64,000 bases of DNA, taken from the NCBI GenBank assembly GCA_030549335.1, contig CM060190.1, positions 65,672,118-65,736,117 of the forward strand, read 5' to 3'. The first letter of the stretch is position 1; every line of letters begins with the position of its first letter. Below the pieces are notes generated by a model. It was not told the origin of the DNA and searched no databases. It saw only the letters and a list, made by a program, of their open reading frames with translations. The DNA is from Pontederia crassipes (taxonomy: Eukaryota > Streptophyta > Magnoliopsida > Commelinales > Pontederiaceae). A program made the translations under genes and the position numbers. Below are positions 11,259-23,900 of the stretch, in pieces.

Positions 11259-12893
11259 GGACTGCTGCGGCACCCGTAGCGGTCTCTGTCTGCTTCTGTC
11301 CAAGTCTCTCCGGGTTCTTTGGGGGCGTCCGACTAGTGAAAGAAGGAAGAAGACAAAAAAAAAACGAGTTTTTTTTTATTATTTTTAAATTCAAAAATCA
11401 TATTATGCACCCCCCTTTATTTTCCAAATAAAAAATTATGTTGCGCTTATATAAATATGTATACACAAGTACGTGATGTTTTGTGATGCTATGTCATATT
11501 TTTACTAAGCACATTTTTTTGCGATTGTTTATTGATTATTATCGAATAACTTTAAAATAATAAGATTTTAAAATGTGATTGCTTGAGCTTTACTCAGAAT
11601 GCAAAATCACTTGAAATAATAATTATAACTTATTATAAAGGGAATCTGCAAATGTCAAGGATTTTGAGAAAAATAATCTTTTTTTTTTGGGATGGAAAAT
11701 TTTTTTTAGTAATATTTTCTTATAAGAAAAGAAAGACAAAAAAAAAAGGGACCCGAAAGAGGGACTTGTGGAAGGTGAGGTGGGGCTGTATTCCAAATGG
11801 AATTGTTTCGTTTTTCTTGTACGTATTAATTAGCATTCCATTAGGTGTATAATTGAACTTGTTTCGGGGAGGGTGTTGTCCCAATAAAATAATTAAAATA
11901 TCATATATTTTTATTAAATATTTCTATATAAAATATCATTTGTCTTTCCTTTTCATTGCATTAATGATATAATGAATCGTGATTAAAATTGACCAACATG
12001 CTTTTTTTAATTATTAATGATGTTATTGTTTAGTGTACTTACTAATTTATGTTTGAGATATTATAGTTAAATATTCAATATTGTTAGTGGTACTCTCGGA
12101 CAAACATAACACTATTCAGATAGATTAAAATATATTCTCTTACAAAGAAATGATAAAGTTCAACTTTTCTTTGTCTATTTTTAATCTCCCTTATAATACA
12201 AAAATTATCATTTAATTGGAAAGAAAAAATCACTTGTTTGACAGAATGAGAATGAAGCACTAGTATTGCATTTTAATATTTCTCATTGAATTATGAAAAA
12301 ATATAATTATTGGTTTCTACATTCTAAATTACTAACATTCAAGTAATTCAAATTTGAAATAAAAATATATATAAGTATTTTCCTAAAACTTTAATGACTA
12401 CAAAAATAGAACATGCTCCACCAATTGCTTTTATCTTACTCTGCACAAACAATAAGCTTGGCGTGTTATACCAGTTTCAATTATGGTTTGTCCCTATCAA
12501 CCATTATGTGGTTTGTTTGGATGGGCAAATACTTTGAATGCTTTTTTTTCTTGGAACATTTTTTTCCTTCGGTAGGATGTCAATGTCATGCACACTAATT
12601 CTTTCTCTTTCGCGTATCAATTTCTATTATCCGGTGAACGTTGTAGCTTTTGTTTTTTGTATTTATTTTTTTAATAAGAAAAAAAATAATTTTTAATTTT
12701 TAAAATTTTCTTAGTTAGAAACATTTTATTGAAGTTTTTTATTTTAGTAGCCAGCTCCAGGTATTTGAAATCAGGTCGGTCCATCGTCGAGTTCAACTAA
12801 TTCGATTAAATTGTCCTACATTGCATACTTAGTAATGACATAGGAGACTCCTAATGAAAATTTTTTGAATTCGAGCATATTAGATATTTTGTT
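11259..12893. other. PRA1 upstream region and AT-rich intergenic DNA
   Basis: Bases just above 11258 are the GC-rich 5' leader of the PRA1 gene, which falls away abruptly after about 11340 into AT-rich DNA. No TATA box can be assigned with confidence. No gene or transposon end is recognised before the Mutator target duplication at 12894. Confidence 0.5.
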
Positions 12894-12903
12894 TAAATAA
12901 AAA

Positions 12904-13129
12904 GGTTATTTCCTCTAACCTCCCATGAACTATCGCGAAATATCACATCTAATCCCAAACTACGAACTTCATTTTTTGGGTACCTAAACTATCACGAATT
13001 TTTCAGTTTGGTCCTTCCGTTCAATTCCGTGAAGTTTTTTGTTAATTTTGAAATTTTTGGACCATCGTACCCCCTGCTCTAGACAACTTATATTCGTAAT
13101 CTTACTTGGCTTCTTTAGTAGGTAAAATC
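12904..13129 (+). repeat. Left terminal inverted repeat of the MULE
   Basis: It pairs with 17672-17897 in inverse orientation along its full length with scattered mismatches. Weaker inverted similarity continues inward (GGGCTCCGACGATCTCTG near 13160 against its near-complement at about 17622-17643). Confidence 0.92.
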
Positions 13130-13393
13130 CTATAGTGTGTTTGAAGATGGGAGTCTAGGGCTCCGACGATCTCTGCTCCGACGTTCTTCTTGTACTCTAA
13201 AAATTCTCTAGCATTTTGGTGAAATCTGTGGAGTCCGATTCGTGGCTTTCATGTTCTTTTCCGTGGATGTGCATTGGTATGTTAAAAGTATTACTCTTTT
13301 TTGTGCCGATTTATTAGGGTTTCTTACACTTTGATTGTGTTACCTGTAGTCAAGATTTTTCGTTTCTTATTTGCACAATAATAAACTGAAGAC

Positions 13394-13767
13394 ATGATTT
13401 CGTCTGGATCAAATACAAAAAATACAAGTGACAGTAGTCATGTAGATGACGATGAAGTAAAGTGTCACTGTGGTATCAACTCCCAAGAAAAGTATTCTTT
13501 TACTAAGGACAATCCTGGTCGATGATTCATCGGTTGTCACAATTACAAAGGGCAAAGTTCTGGATGCGGATTTTTCAAGTGGATTGTCCAGCGACCTGTC
13601 CGAGGGGCATGGTTTGGAGTAGTAGGGTTCTGGACAGAATATCGAAGCTTAAGGAAGAAAATGAATCAGTGAAAAGTGGAAGCAAGGGACTTTGAAAGAA
13701 AATTGAAGAAACAAATATGTTGTATTGTATTATTGATCGTACTGAGTTTCGTTATTGTAATTGCTAG
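13394..13767 (+). pseudogene. GRF-type zinc-finger and coiled-coil gene of the MULE, broken
   Basis: From ATG 13394 the frame reads an acidic leader, then VKCHCGINSQEKYSFTKDNP followed by GR, a TGA stop at the next codon, FIGCHNYKGQSSGCGFFKW. This is the GRF zinc-finger signature (C-x-C ... NPGR-x-F ... C ... CGFFKW). After a frameshift near 13620 a coiled-coil-like stretch follows (RVLDRISKLKEENESVKSG), with one more in-frame TGA, ending in a hydrophobic/cysteine-rich piece and TAG at 13765-13767. Such GRF proteins are known as accessory or orphan zinc-finger proteins in plants. Their role in a Mutator element is not established and I assign none. Confidence 0.75.
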
Positions 13768-14624
13768 GGGCTGCTTTGTAATGGAGTAAAGGTTGTAATG
13801 GCTCATATGTTTCATGTCGATCTAATGTAATGTACTAACTTGGAATCCATTTTCTTTAGTCCCATATGTATTGTACTTTGAATGTTATCGAATGCTATGC
13901 CCTTTTTTAAGGATATGTATTTTGAATGCAAGTTACATTCAACATATGACAATTCAAGTTACATTTCATATGAAAATAAATTTTGAATCCATTTGTTTGA
14001 TCTTGCAAGTTACATTCATATATGTCAATGCAAGTTACATTCAACATATGTTATTATGTAATGCGATGACATTGTAATGAATAAAGTGTCACAAAAATGA
14101 TAGGAACACAAAAATGATATAATCACTTTCATAACATGATATTGCAATTCATAAGTTACATTGTAACACAACAGGTAGGAGTAGCTGAACTACAATCCAA
14201 AATATAAATCCACCACACATACTTTTTGCATAGTTACATAACAAGTACTCCTACTACATATGTCATACACCTTGACAATTACTAAAGACATTGTCATACA
14301 CATTGATAATCCTCAAATATCAGCAGTTGTAGAAGTCTGGTTGAAAATGACATTGTCATACACATGGGCACTCCTCAATATTTCAGTGGACACTTGGCTC
14401 ATATCTCCTGCAACAGCTTCTCTTCTAACTTCAGTTGTTCGACAAGAAGATGCATGCAATGTGATATAAGTCAGTGAACAAAACATCTATGTAGTAGCAA
14501 TGTGATATAAGTCAATGAACAGAAATATTACCTGGGTCTCAGTATTAAAAGTGTCATCCTTTTTTCTCTTGTCTTTTCCACTTGTGCTTGCATCCTAACA
14601 ATAGCACATTAGAAATCAGTAATA

Positions 14625-17017
14625 TCAGAAAAAGATTGAATAACTCAAAGAACTAATCAGTAATATTAGTAATAACACCTTTCTTGATTGACTACTTTCC
14701 TTAGCCCCTCCACAAGTTCTAATATTGTGGCCCTTCTTCCCACAATTCCTACAATTCAAATTTCGAAGTGACATCTTCACTACTCCTGTGGTCCTTCTAG
14801 GTTCATCTAGACCTTTTTTCCTCAACTTCTTGGGTCGACCTGGTTTTTTTTAAATAATAGGAGGCTACAATTCCTCCTGTTCAATGTGATCTCATTGCTT
14901 CTCATCTGGAATAAGATGTATGATATTCGAATACGCCACCTTATACTTCTCAACAGAGTAACATGGATGCACAAACTCTTCACACTTTCTCCTATCAGCA
15001 ATAAGGCATGCACATGCATCTTCACATGGAATACCTATGACATTCCATTTTCTACAAGAGCAGCTTTTCAAATTAATGTGTACAATATAGTGTCCTCTAC
15101 CACCTATTACTTCAAACTGCCCATCACTAGCAACTAACACCTCATGTCGTATTCCTAACTTTTTGTTCCTAACAAGCAGCTCAAAATTTTTTGACATATC
15201 AGAGTATTGAGAGTCTTGGCCCATTCTTTCTTCCCATTATGCCTTATCATCAATTGTCGGCGTATAGTTTCTAACAACGAGAGTATAGGTTTTTCACGTG
15301 CTTTCTTCACGTATTGATTAAATGACTCAGAAATATTATTGGATATCAAATCACATTTTGAACTACTAGCAAAATGTGATCTAAACCAATTATTACCTAG
15401 CTCCTTCATAAGGTAATCATTTCATAATCTAGAGTTCTTATGTTGTCCATTGCTTCTTTCCAATCCTCTTTAGTGTATGCCCCAGCAGCTCGCCACAGCC
15501 ACATCTCCAATTCTTTGCCCTTGAATTTTGCTTTGAAGTTAGCACACAAGTGTCTCACACAAACTCTATGTTCTGCATCAGGCATTAACTTGGTAAATGT
15601 TTGTAGAAGTCCCTGTGCATGAACATTAAATTTGAAGTTAAATTTGGAATAAGCTGTAATCTATAAGTGAACTATACATTTCATACCTTTTGTCGATCGG
15701 AGATAAAAATTCATCTCTTTTCTTCATGAGTTCCAATTGCCTCAATTAAATGCTCAAGGAACCATGTCCAACATTTTCTACACTCAGCTTCTACCACTGC
15801 AATAGCTATATGAAACATTTGATCATTCTCAGACAATACTCATCAAATGATCACCAAATGTTCATTTAAGATGGCAAGCATCTAAACCAATAATTGGTCG
15901 GCAGCCACCCATAGCAGCAAAGCTAACAATCATCCTTTGAAAATGTGGAAAATATTCTGGAGAAGTTCTAAATACACTAACCCTTGCCATGCTTCTAGGA
16001 TTGTGTTTAACTACTTGTGCATAGTAGTTTCTAATTCTTTTAAATTGTTGTTGATGATTTTCTTGAATCATTTCTACTGTCTTGTGCCTTGCTCTATACA
16101 TTTGCCTATTTGTCATAAGCAACTGTTCTTCTTTTCTGATTATTCTTCTCATAAAATTAATCTTCCATGAAGGGTCATCCATCAACCTATCTAAATATTG
16201 CTTAGCAACCCAAGTAGAATTAACACTCCTAATATTGTACCTTCTTGATGTAATACATATTTTTGAAGACTCTTTATCTGAAATGTTGTGGTTCCATGTA
16301 ATAAAGAGGCATGAATCCTCCAAGGGCATCCATCTTCATCACAAATAATTGTAACTCTATAGTTTTCATTTTTCTTGTAAAAAAATCATAACCCATTTTC
16401 GTACTATTAGCCTTGAGTGCTTCTTTAAAGGTTTTTACATTTGTAAATAGCATACCCAACTTCAATATGGAATTTGCCATATCAGTTGCTTCATTAAAGA
16501 TGGAGAATGACTGACCATTTTCTTCAAATACATCTCCATAGTTCTCATTGTCCTCATCATCTACCACATAAGCTTGCTCCATGTTCTCAGCTCTATCAAG
16601 TCTTTCATCTTCACTTTCATCACGATTATTATAATTTTCATCTTCACATTCTCTATCAGAAGAATTTTGACCGACACCAATACCAGGATTTGCTTCAAAT
16701 TCTCTAACAGCAATATCAGGATCAGCTACCTTGGACAATTCATCGTGTTGAGGTACACTTTGTTGTTGATTTTTTGTAAATTTCTCAAAACAAGTTGAGA
16801 AAGTATCTCTTTGTAGTGGTAGAATATCAAGATCAGACTCAACATATATTGGAATTATTTTTCTACTACCACCACAAGTTGCAAATAAGTTCAGTACATC
16901 ATTGTCAGTTTTAATTTGAATCCAATTATCAGAGTTTGGTTTATTGTGATACATGCAGACATTTGACGATAAATCAAGAGTTTTTAGCAGGTCAAGAATT
17001 TCAAAGTAGGACATCAA
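14625..17017 (-). pseudogene. MuDR/mudrA-type transposase, frameshifted
   Basis: This is a DDE transposase of the Mutator superfamily, read from 17017 downward in several frames. In order: an N-terminal domain (CMYHNKPNSDNWIQIKT), an acidic linker, a zinc-binding DNA-binding domain (FKEALKANSTKMGYDFFTRK, then after a frameshift KKNENYRVTIICDEDGCPWR), the catalytic core start IIGLDACHLK (about 15870), FISDRQK (near 15705) interrupted by a likely GT-AG intron (about 15620-15690), then GLLQTFTKLMPDAEHRVCVR ending in a C-x-R-H motif, the KCDLISNNISESFNQYV block (about 15340), a SWIM zinc finger (CSCRKWNVIGIPCEDACAC with following H-type residues missing the canonical CxH), and a CCHC knuckle NCRNCGKKGHNIRTC (about 14745). 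At least one clear frameshift (near 16380) and broken frames between the core and SWIM parts make it inactive. Confidence 0.9.
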
Positions 17018-17671
17018 ATTTGGATATACGGCATCAAATCATGCAACTTTTCCACCTATGTAAGAACTTTTCGGCTCGCGAATAAAATGTCCACTATAGT
17101 GCATCTCTAACTTATAATATTCCATGTGTACTCTGCAACTGCATTAAAATATAACCCTAAAAATTTAAGGGGAGGTCTAAGAACAGAATCCTACAAAATT
17201 GCAAAAACCATAAACAATCGTAGAAATCCTAAAAAATTGTAGAAACCCTAAAAAATGAGTTTGTGTGCTTCGATTGCAGTAAAAAAAATAAAGATGCACG
17301 TGTAGTGGGGGACCATAGCACAGTAAACCATTTATGTGTTGAGTAAAGCGAAGTGGGGGGACCATAGAACAAGAATGTACTCGTCGAAAGGGGGGACCAT
17401 ATGATTCAGAAACGTACATTGAGAAAGAAAAATACTAAAGATGTTAGAACAGTACCTTCAAGAATCGTGGTAAAAAGCAAAAGTTAGGTCAACTCCAAAA
17501 AACCAACTTCACGAAGGAATCGACTGTTGTAGGACAAAGTGGTCGGTCGGAGAAGAACGCCGAAGATGGACGCCGAAAATGAACGCCAGAGATGAATGCA
17601 TAAAATTAACGTCGCAGAAGAACCGCAGAGATCGTTGGAGCCCTAGGATCCCGTCACTGGACATAGCACGA

Positions 17672-17897
17672 GATTTTACCTACTAAAGAAATCAAGTAAG
17701 ATTATGAATATAAATCGTCTAGGGCAGGGGTATGATGGTCCAAAAATTTCGAAATTAATAGAAAACTTCACGGAATTGAACTGAATGACTAAACTAAAAA
17801 AATCGCGATAGTTTAAGTACTCAAAAAATAAAGTTCATAGTTTAATATTAGACGTGATATTTCGCGATAGTTCATGGAAGCTTAGAGGAAATAATCC
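17672..17897 (-). repeat. Right terminal inverted repeat of the MULE
   Basis: The inverse partner of 12904-13129. It is followed directly by the 10-bp target duplication at 17898-17907. Confidence 0.92.
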
Positions 17898-17907
17898 TAA
17901 ATAAAAA

Positions 17908-19157
17908 GGAACCATTAAATTGAGGCTTCCGTTCGGTCAAGTTGGGAAATAAGTAAGTATTACAATGAGGATTTCTAAATTAACAATTGGTTCCGAGAAA
18001 CAAATTTATAATCAAGCCAAATCGGATACTGATCGAATTTGTTCTTTTTTAAAATGATAAAAAATTAAAAATACAAAATAAATAAAGAAAGTAAAGATGG
18101 AAGAATAGGAATGACAGAAAAAGAAGTAAGAAAAATATATTTTAGGTGATTAATTAAAAAAGTAATAATAAGGAAAGAAATTTTGAATTTGGACCAAAAA
18201 AAATGATGAGAAAATATTAATAAAGAAAAGAGAAAATTATTTACAAAATTCTTAAGTAAGAATATGATAAAATTAAAATTATTATAAATAACACATATTA
18301 AAAATATAAAAATATTATTTTAATGTTTAGCTGTTTTACAGTTATGAGTAATGTGCTTTCATTCCATTATCTCTAATCTTTTATACTTTCATTTGTAGTT
18401 TATTTTTTACAAGCATTGGTTACAATGGAAAGGCAACTAATTAGTCCCTTTCATCTTACTTGACCCGCTAAACTACAAGACATTTAAAAAATAAATGATA
18501 ATTCTTCTTTATCACATGGAAGGATTTTAAAGTGCAGTGTATCATTCGTCATATAATTCATAAAACAGGTTAATTAATGTTTTATCATCAAATTAAGTCA
18601 AAAATCTAACATACTGAATTTTTTCGGTCAAAACTCATTTATGTTTAAGACTAGTAGCATCAGTCAAAACTCATTCATGTTCAAGACTATTAGCATTCAA
18701 GAGAAAACGATATGAATAAACAACTACTCATGTGTTGTCTTGCCCCAACCTAAGGGCATTTTGTGAGGAGCTAGGGTCCGGCGGTTGACAAGCCACTGAA
18801 AGGAGGCGGCTTGAGTGCTTTCATCCTAACAAAAAAAAGGTGACTCTGAAATTAGATGAACAATTGATCATCTAACGCAAAAAAAAATCGAATGTGATTA
18901 TTCCAACTGTATCCCGAATTCCGGAGGCCATGTCTCAAATGAATATGTAAATCAGAAAATGTAGTATAACAAGAGACCTTACAGATTAAATTTGCAAGGA
19001 ATAGTATAAGATTAATGTTTTAAGTTTGAAGTTAAGATCCCTTATATTGCATAATAAAGTTGAAAAAGAATATGGCATGATATTCTTATATGTATTTCAA
19101 AATGTTTTCCTCGTGACATATTTGGATTGAAATAAACAAACAAAAAATCAACATACA
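17908..19157. other. AT-rich intergenic DNA
   Basis: No coding region is recognised. A near-duplicate short phrase (CAAAACTCATT plus TATG or CATG, then TT[A/C]AAGACTA) occurs at about 18631 and 18667, a small local direct repeat. Confidence 0.45.
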
Positions 19158-19879
19158 TATAATTAAGGATTTAATGGGGTCGTATGACCCCCATACGCCC
19201 CCTGCCCACCGTCCGATCTAATCGGACGATGGGCGGCGAGGTGACGGTGGCGAGACGCGAGGCGATCCGGTCTCTTCTCCTTCCACCCCGATCCAGTGAC
19301 GGCGGCGAGGCAACGACAGCGGGACGCATGCGGCGAGGTGACGACGATGGGACGCGAGCGGCGAGCACGAGCGGCGAGACGCGACGAGGTAACAACAGCG
19401 AAATGCAAGGCGATCCGATCTCTTCCCCTTTATCCCCGATCCGGCGACGGCGGCGAGGAAACGACGGAGGGACGCAAGCGGCGAGCGACAAGACGCGAGG
19501 CGATCTGATCTCTCCCCCTTTCTCTCCGATTCGGCAATGGCAAGGGCGGCCGACGATGTGAGGCCGGCCAATTGCGAGGGATCCGACGAGGCGAGGGCTG
19601 CAATCAACTATCCCCTTTCTCTCCAATCGACGACGAGGGCGACAATCGCAGGCTGCAACTCGATCGTGCACGCAAAGGTCATCATCGTCGTCGACTTCGC
19701 CAACGATCGCAGGAGGCGCTCACGGGTGGCAAGCTTGAAGGAGATTGAAGCGCCGGCCGCGATGAGGAGAGGATGGGGACGGCGGCAAGTGCTTGGAGAA
19801 GTGGGGAGATGCATCGCCCACCGTCCAATCTAATCGGACAGTGGGCAGAGGGCGTATGACCATTAAATCTTATAATTAA
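19158..19879. mobile_element. GC-rich Mutator-type MITE with internal repeats
   Basis: The element spans 19167-19870 and is flanked by TATAATTAA at 19158-19166 and 19871-19879, a perfect 9-bp target duplication. The ends are inverted repeats: GGATTTAATGG... GCCCACCGTCCGATCTAATC on the left and the inverse of AGATTTAATGG... on the right, roughly 70 bp with small indels. Within are about three imperfect tandem units containing GGCGATCCGGTCTCTTC, CCCGATCCGGCGACGGCGGC and similar words. Many overlapping GC-driven ORFs occur on both strands, and none resembles a known protein. Confidence 0.9.
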
Positions 19880-20512
19880 TCACAAAAAATCTATTTCTAA
19901 TCGTTAAATTGCATAAAATAACATATGGGACTAAAAAAGAGGTTGAAACATGATAAAAGCAAAAAAAAAAAAGTTAAAAATATTCATGCTCTGTCAAAAA
20001 AAAAAGTGATTACACAAAATTTTTTTCCGAGTGGTTTCGTAATATCAAAAAGTTGAAAAAACAGTCAGGAGGTGAAGTAGCGTTGACCGAACTGTTGTCG
20101 TTACCCACCGCCCTGAGCGCCGAAAGCTAACAAATGACACATCAACTAAATCCAGAAAGGAAACGAACACAATAAATAAGTCAAACAACCAACGCCGTTG
20201 ATGCCTCATCGGTCACCACGGCTTTGGAGGGAAAGTGGCACAAAATTGCGTACGCAACTGTTAAAAGAATCGTATCAAATGCAAACAGAACATGAGACAG
20301 GAAACAAGCTCACTTTATCACAAGTTTTCCACTGCAATTTTGGATTTGCCAAAAAATCATTCATGAAACCCCCAAGTACAGATAAAAGCACAAGACTTGC
20401 ATGCATCTTGAGGTCGTCTGATCAAACAAACTCTTAATTCGCAGTGATGCAGAACTTGTATGTTCTTTTTTTTTTCTTTATATTTGAACTACACACAGCT
20501 TCAGCTCCATCC
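19880..20512. other. Intergenic DNA downstream of the GATA gene
   Basis: No feature recognised. Part may be the distal 3' UTR or terminator region of the GATA gene. Confidence 0.4.
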
Positions 20513-20972
20513 TCTTTCTTCCCAACAGCAACTTGGTTTTTCACCCTGCAACTATATTACAAATCTGTAGACAGGCTACACAGGCAGGGAAAATCGTCCA
20601 CAACACTTCGACATTATTAGTGGGTTTCTGGCTACACACAAAAAAGAAGAAACTCTATTCGCAGTTAAAGATGGAAGAGAGCCATTAAAAGTACGATACC
20701 CCACCATTGAGCACTAGCACTTGAGAGGGAAAGAGCAAGGTCTTTCTTCCCAACAGCAACTTGGTTTTTCACCCTGCAACTATATTACAAATCTGTAGAC
20801 AGGCTACACAGGCAGGGAAAATCGTCCACAACACTTCGACATTATTAGTGGGTTTCTGGCTACACACAAAAAAGAAGAAACTCTATTCGCAGTTAAAGAT
20901 GGAAGAGAGCCATTAAAAGTACGATACCCCACCATTGAGCACTAGCACTTGAGAGGGAAAGAGCAAGGTCTT
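20513..20972. repeat. 228-bp exact-looking tandem duplication
   Basis: Unit 1 is 20513-20740 and unit 2 is 20741-20968, with four further bases of a third start (TCTT). Reading base by base I found no difference between the two. It lies immediately downstream of the GATA stop codon (20999), so it probably duplicates part of the 3' UTR. It could be a very recent duplication or an assembly artefact. Confidence 0.93.
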
Positions 20973-20998
20973 GTTTCCTGTACTATATTATGGTCTGA

Positions 20999-23900
20999 CT
21001 ATTTATTGATGAAACTAGAAGATGGAAAACTGGAAAGGCTTTCTTCTCCTTCCGAAGGAGAGCCGTTTGGTACTGTTTTGTCCTTCCAAGGGTGAAATAA
21101 GAGCTCTGCCTCAGCAAAAGATGCGCTGCAAGGCACATCGAGGAGTATATCTTGGTCAGCACTGTCAGCAGTGAACTGAGAAATCAGCAGGGTGCTTTGG
21201 TCCGGAGAAGATGCAAATAGGATTCTTCGACTTAAGAAAGCCCTGTCATTATCACCAACATCCGTTTCATCAGTTAATTTTGAACCATCTTCACCAGAAA
21301 CAAGCTCGGATGAACATTTTGAATGCAGCTGAGGAGCCACAATTCTGCACATTCTCTTAGGGCTTCTCATGATGTCTTTCCGCACTGAAATTTTTGCAAC
21401 ATGTCTTCAATAAGCTCAAGAAACAAATTTATTTTGAATCAAGCATTAAATTTACCGTGAACATTTATTGTTTATTTATAATACTTACTTTTTGTTAACA
21501 GAATTGTCCATTAACAACTATAAAAGACACAAAGTCACAGTTAAGGCGTTAGAAGTTTTCTACTATAGGCTTCATAATATAATTAGTTCTCTCCCAAATT
21601 ATGTTTTTGGGTGAAGTGACACATCTAAGTCAGCTATGTTCCACATAGTTAGCACCAAAGTATTTTATTATGTTTTTATTCTAATTATTCCATCAGTAAT
21701 TTAAACTGTCATTGTGGCATCAGCATAAATATTCTACTACCTAAATCAGACAACTAGATAACATCCTGTGACCAAATATGGACATATCTTATCAATTTCT
21801 GGAAGATCATCAAAGTCATTCTTACTACTTGCATGAACATCTCAATAAACATCAAGAGACTTCAAATAATCTTCATGTCCACTTGACCTTCAAAATATAT
21901 GCACAATTCAAACCAGTAGGACTAAATGACATAAACCACAAGTTTATTGATGCTAACTGGCACTCATAAGTCATCTTATCTTTGATATGGTTTAGTACAA
22001 CTCCGCCTATATTTTATAGCCGGTCCCAAGCCCGGATAAAGGAGGAGGGTTGTGTTAGGCCCCGACAGCCAGCGTAAAATCCTGTCGAATCTTATGAACA
22101 TAGATTAACGAATATATTGTGTTAATACTAGGTCGTTACCCGTAAGTAACGCGTTGTACAGCTCGGGTACAGTGATAAGAGAGCAAGAGCCGCTGCATCC
22201 TCGCCTGAATGCAGTGTTAAATGAGCAAGGGCTACCGCACTCTAATGGACGGAGGCGGTTAAAGAAGCTAGTTCATGAGACTAAGGTCAAATTAGGTTCT
22301 TGGAACATTGGGACGTTGAATGGGAAGCGCCTCGAGGTGGCACAAGTAATGGACCAGCGTAAGATTAGTATCTTATGCTTGCAAGAAACTAGATGGGTAG
22401 GAGAGGGAAGTAAAGAGATTAGGTTAAATGATTCCAAACTTTGGTATACAGGTAAGGTAAATGGAAGGAATGGTGTTGGTATTATCGCGGATGCAGAATG
22501 GAGAAAGAATGTTGTGAAAGTTAAAAGGATTGAGGATCGAATCATATCCGTGAAAGTAATTGTTGGAAAGGAGACTATGAACATTATTAGTGCATATGCA
22601 CCCCAAGTAGGAGCAAAATCACATCTCAAGGAGAAGTTTTGGGCAAATATGGAGGGTTTGATTGAAAGTATACCAACAACCGAGAAAGTTTATATTGGGG
22701 GAGACCTTAATGGACATGTTGGTAAAGAGATAGGACCACATGCAAGGGTTCATGGTGGTTTTGATTTTGGGGAGTTGAATGAGGAAGGACAAACTATTAT
22801 TGATTTTTCTTTAGCATACGACTTTAAGATTATCAACACTTGTTTTAGGAAGAGAGAGGAACATTTAATCACATACAAAAGTGGAACTCATAGGTCTCAA
22901 ATCGATTTTTTCTTGACAAGAAATACTGATAAAAGACGTTGTACTAATTGCAAAGTAATTCATGGGCATGGAGTGACTACACAACATAGATTGTTAGTTC
23001 TTGATATGCAAATGAAATGTATAAAATCAAAATCTCGAACAGTTTTTTATCAAAAGATCAAGTGGTGGCAGGAAAAGGGGGAGAAGCGAGAGACTTTTAG
23101 AAGTAAGTTATTAGAGGAAAGTATGTGGGAGTTAGAAGGATATGCTAGTATCATGTGGGAGAAAGTGGAAAAAAAGGTTGAAATGGTTGCTAAAGTCATT
23201 TTAGGAGAATCAAAAGGTTTTGGACCACGAGATAAGGAGATTTGGTGGTGGAATGAGGAGGTCCAAGAAAAAGTGCGTAATAAGAAGAATTGTTTCAAGG
23301 CGATACACTTGGACAATAGTTCTGACAATTGGGAAAAGTATCGTTTGGCGAAAAGGGAGGCTAAGAAGGCAGTTAGTGATGCTCGTGCTAAAGCATATGA
23401 GGGGTTTTATAAGGAGTTAGGGACAAATGCTGGTGAACAAAGGATTTACAAGACTGCAAGGAATAAAGAGGAGTCGAGAAATTTGGATCAAGTAAGATGC
23501 ATAAAAAATGAAGTTGGCAAGGTTTTAGTTACTGAAGGAGATATTAAGAATAGATGGGAAGAGTATTTCTATAAACTATTTAATGATGGATGTGAAGGTT
23601 CCCGTTGTGATTTGGAGGACTTGACAGTTAGCGAATATGAGCTTAATAGGTCATTTTATCTTAGAATTAGAGTCTCAGAGATTAGCGAAGCTCTTAAGAA
23701 AATGGAGAATGGTAAAGCCGTTGGACCGGATGGTATACCGATTGAAGTTTGGAAATGTTTAGGAGAAAAAGGTGTGTTGTGGTTATGTAAACTATTTAAT
23801 GAGATTTTACGATCGAAAAAGATGCTTGATGATTGGAGATTAAGTACATTAGTTCCTATTTACAAAAATAAAAGGGATATTCAGAATTGTGCAAATTATA

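Larger units (their letters stand above)
12894..17907 (-). mobile_element. Mutator-like element (MULE), about 5 kb, two decayed genes
   Basis: The element spans 12904-17897. It is flanked by the identical 10-mer TAAATAAAAA at 12894-12903 and 17898-17907, consistent with the 9-11 bp duplications of Mutator elements. Terminal inverted repeats of about 226 bp begin GGTTATTTCCTCTAA on the left and GGATTATTTCCTCTAA on the right (reverse complement). Inside are a divergent pair: a GRF zinc-finger/coiled-coil gene on the plus strand near the left end, and a mudrA-type transposase on the minus strand. Both are broken by stops or frameshifts, so the copy is not autonomous. Confidence 0.95.

Noticed and set aside
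10710-11279. 189-codon plus-strand ORF rich in Glu, Gly and Asp
   Set aside because: It is the antisense shadow of the GC-rich PRA1 coding region, with no recognisable domain.
19163-19833. Multiple ORFs up to 166 codons on both strands
   Set aside because: GC-driven frames inside the Mutator MITE with internal tandem units; no protein family recognised.
22154-22156. TTG as start of the 838-codon LINE ORF
   Set aside because: Two deleted copies show that the ancestral start is an ATG 54 bp upstream (ATA at 22100 here). TTG starts are not expected in a plant LINE.
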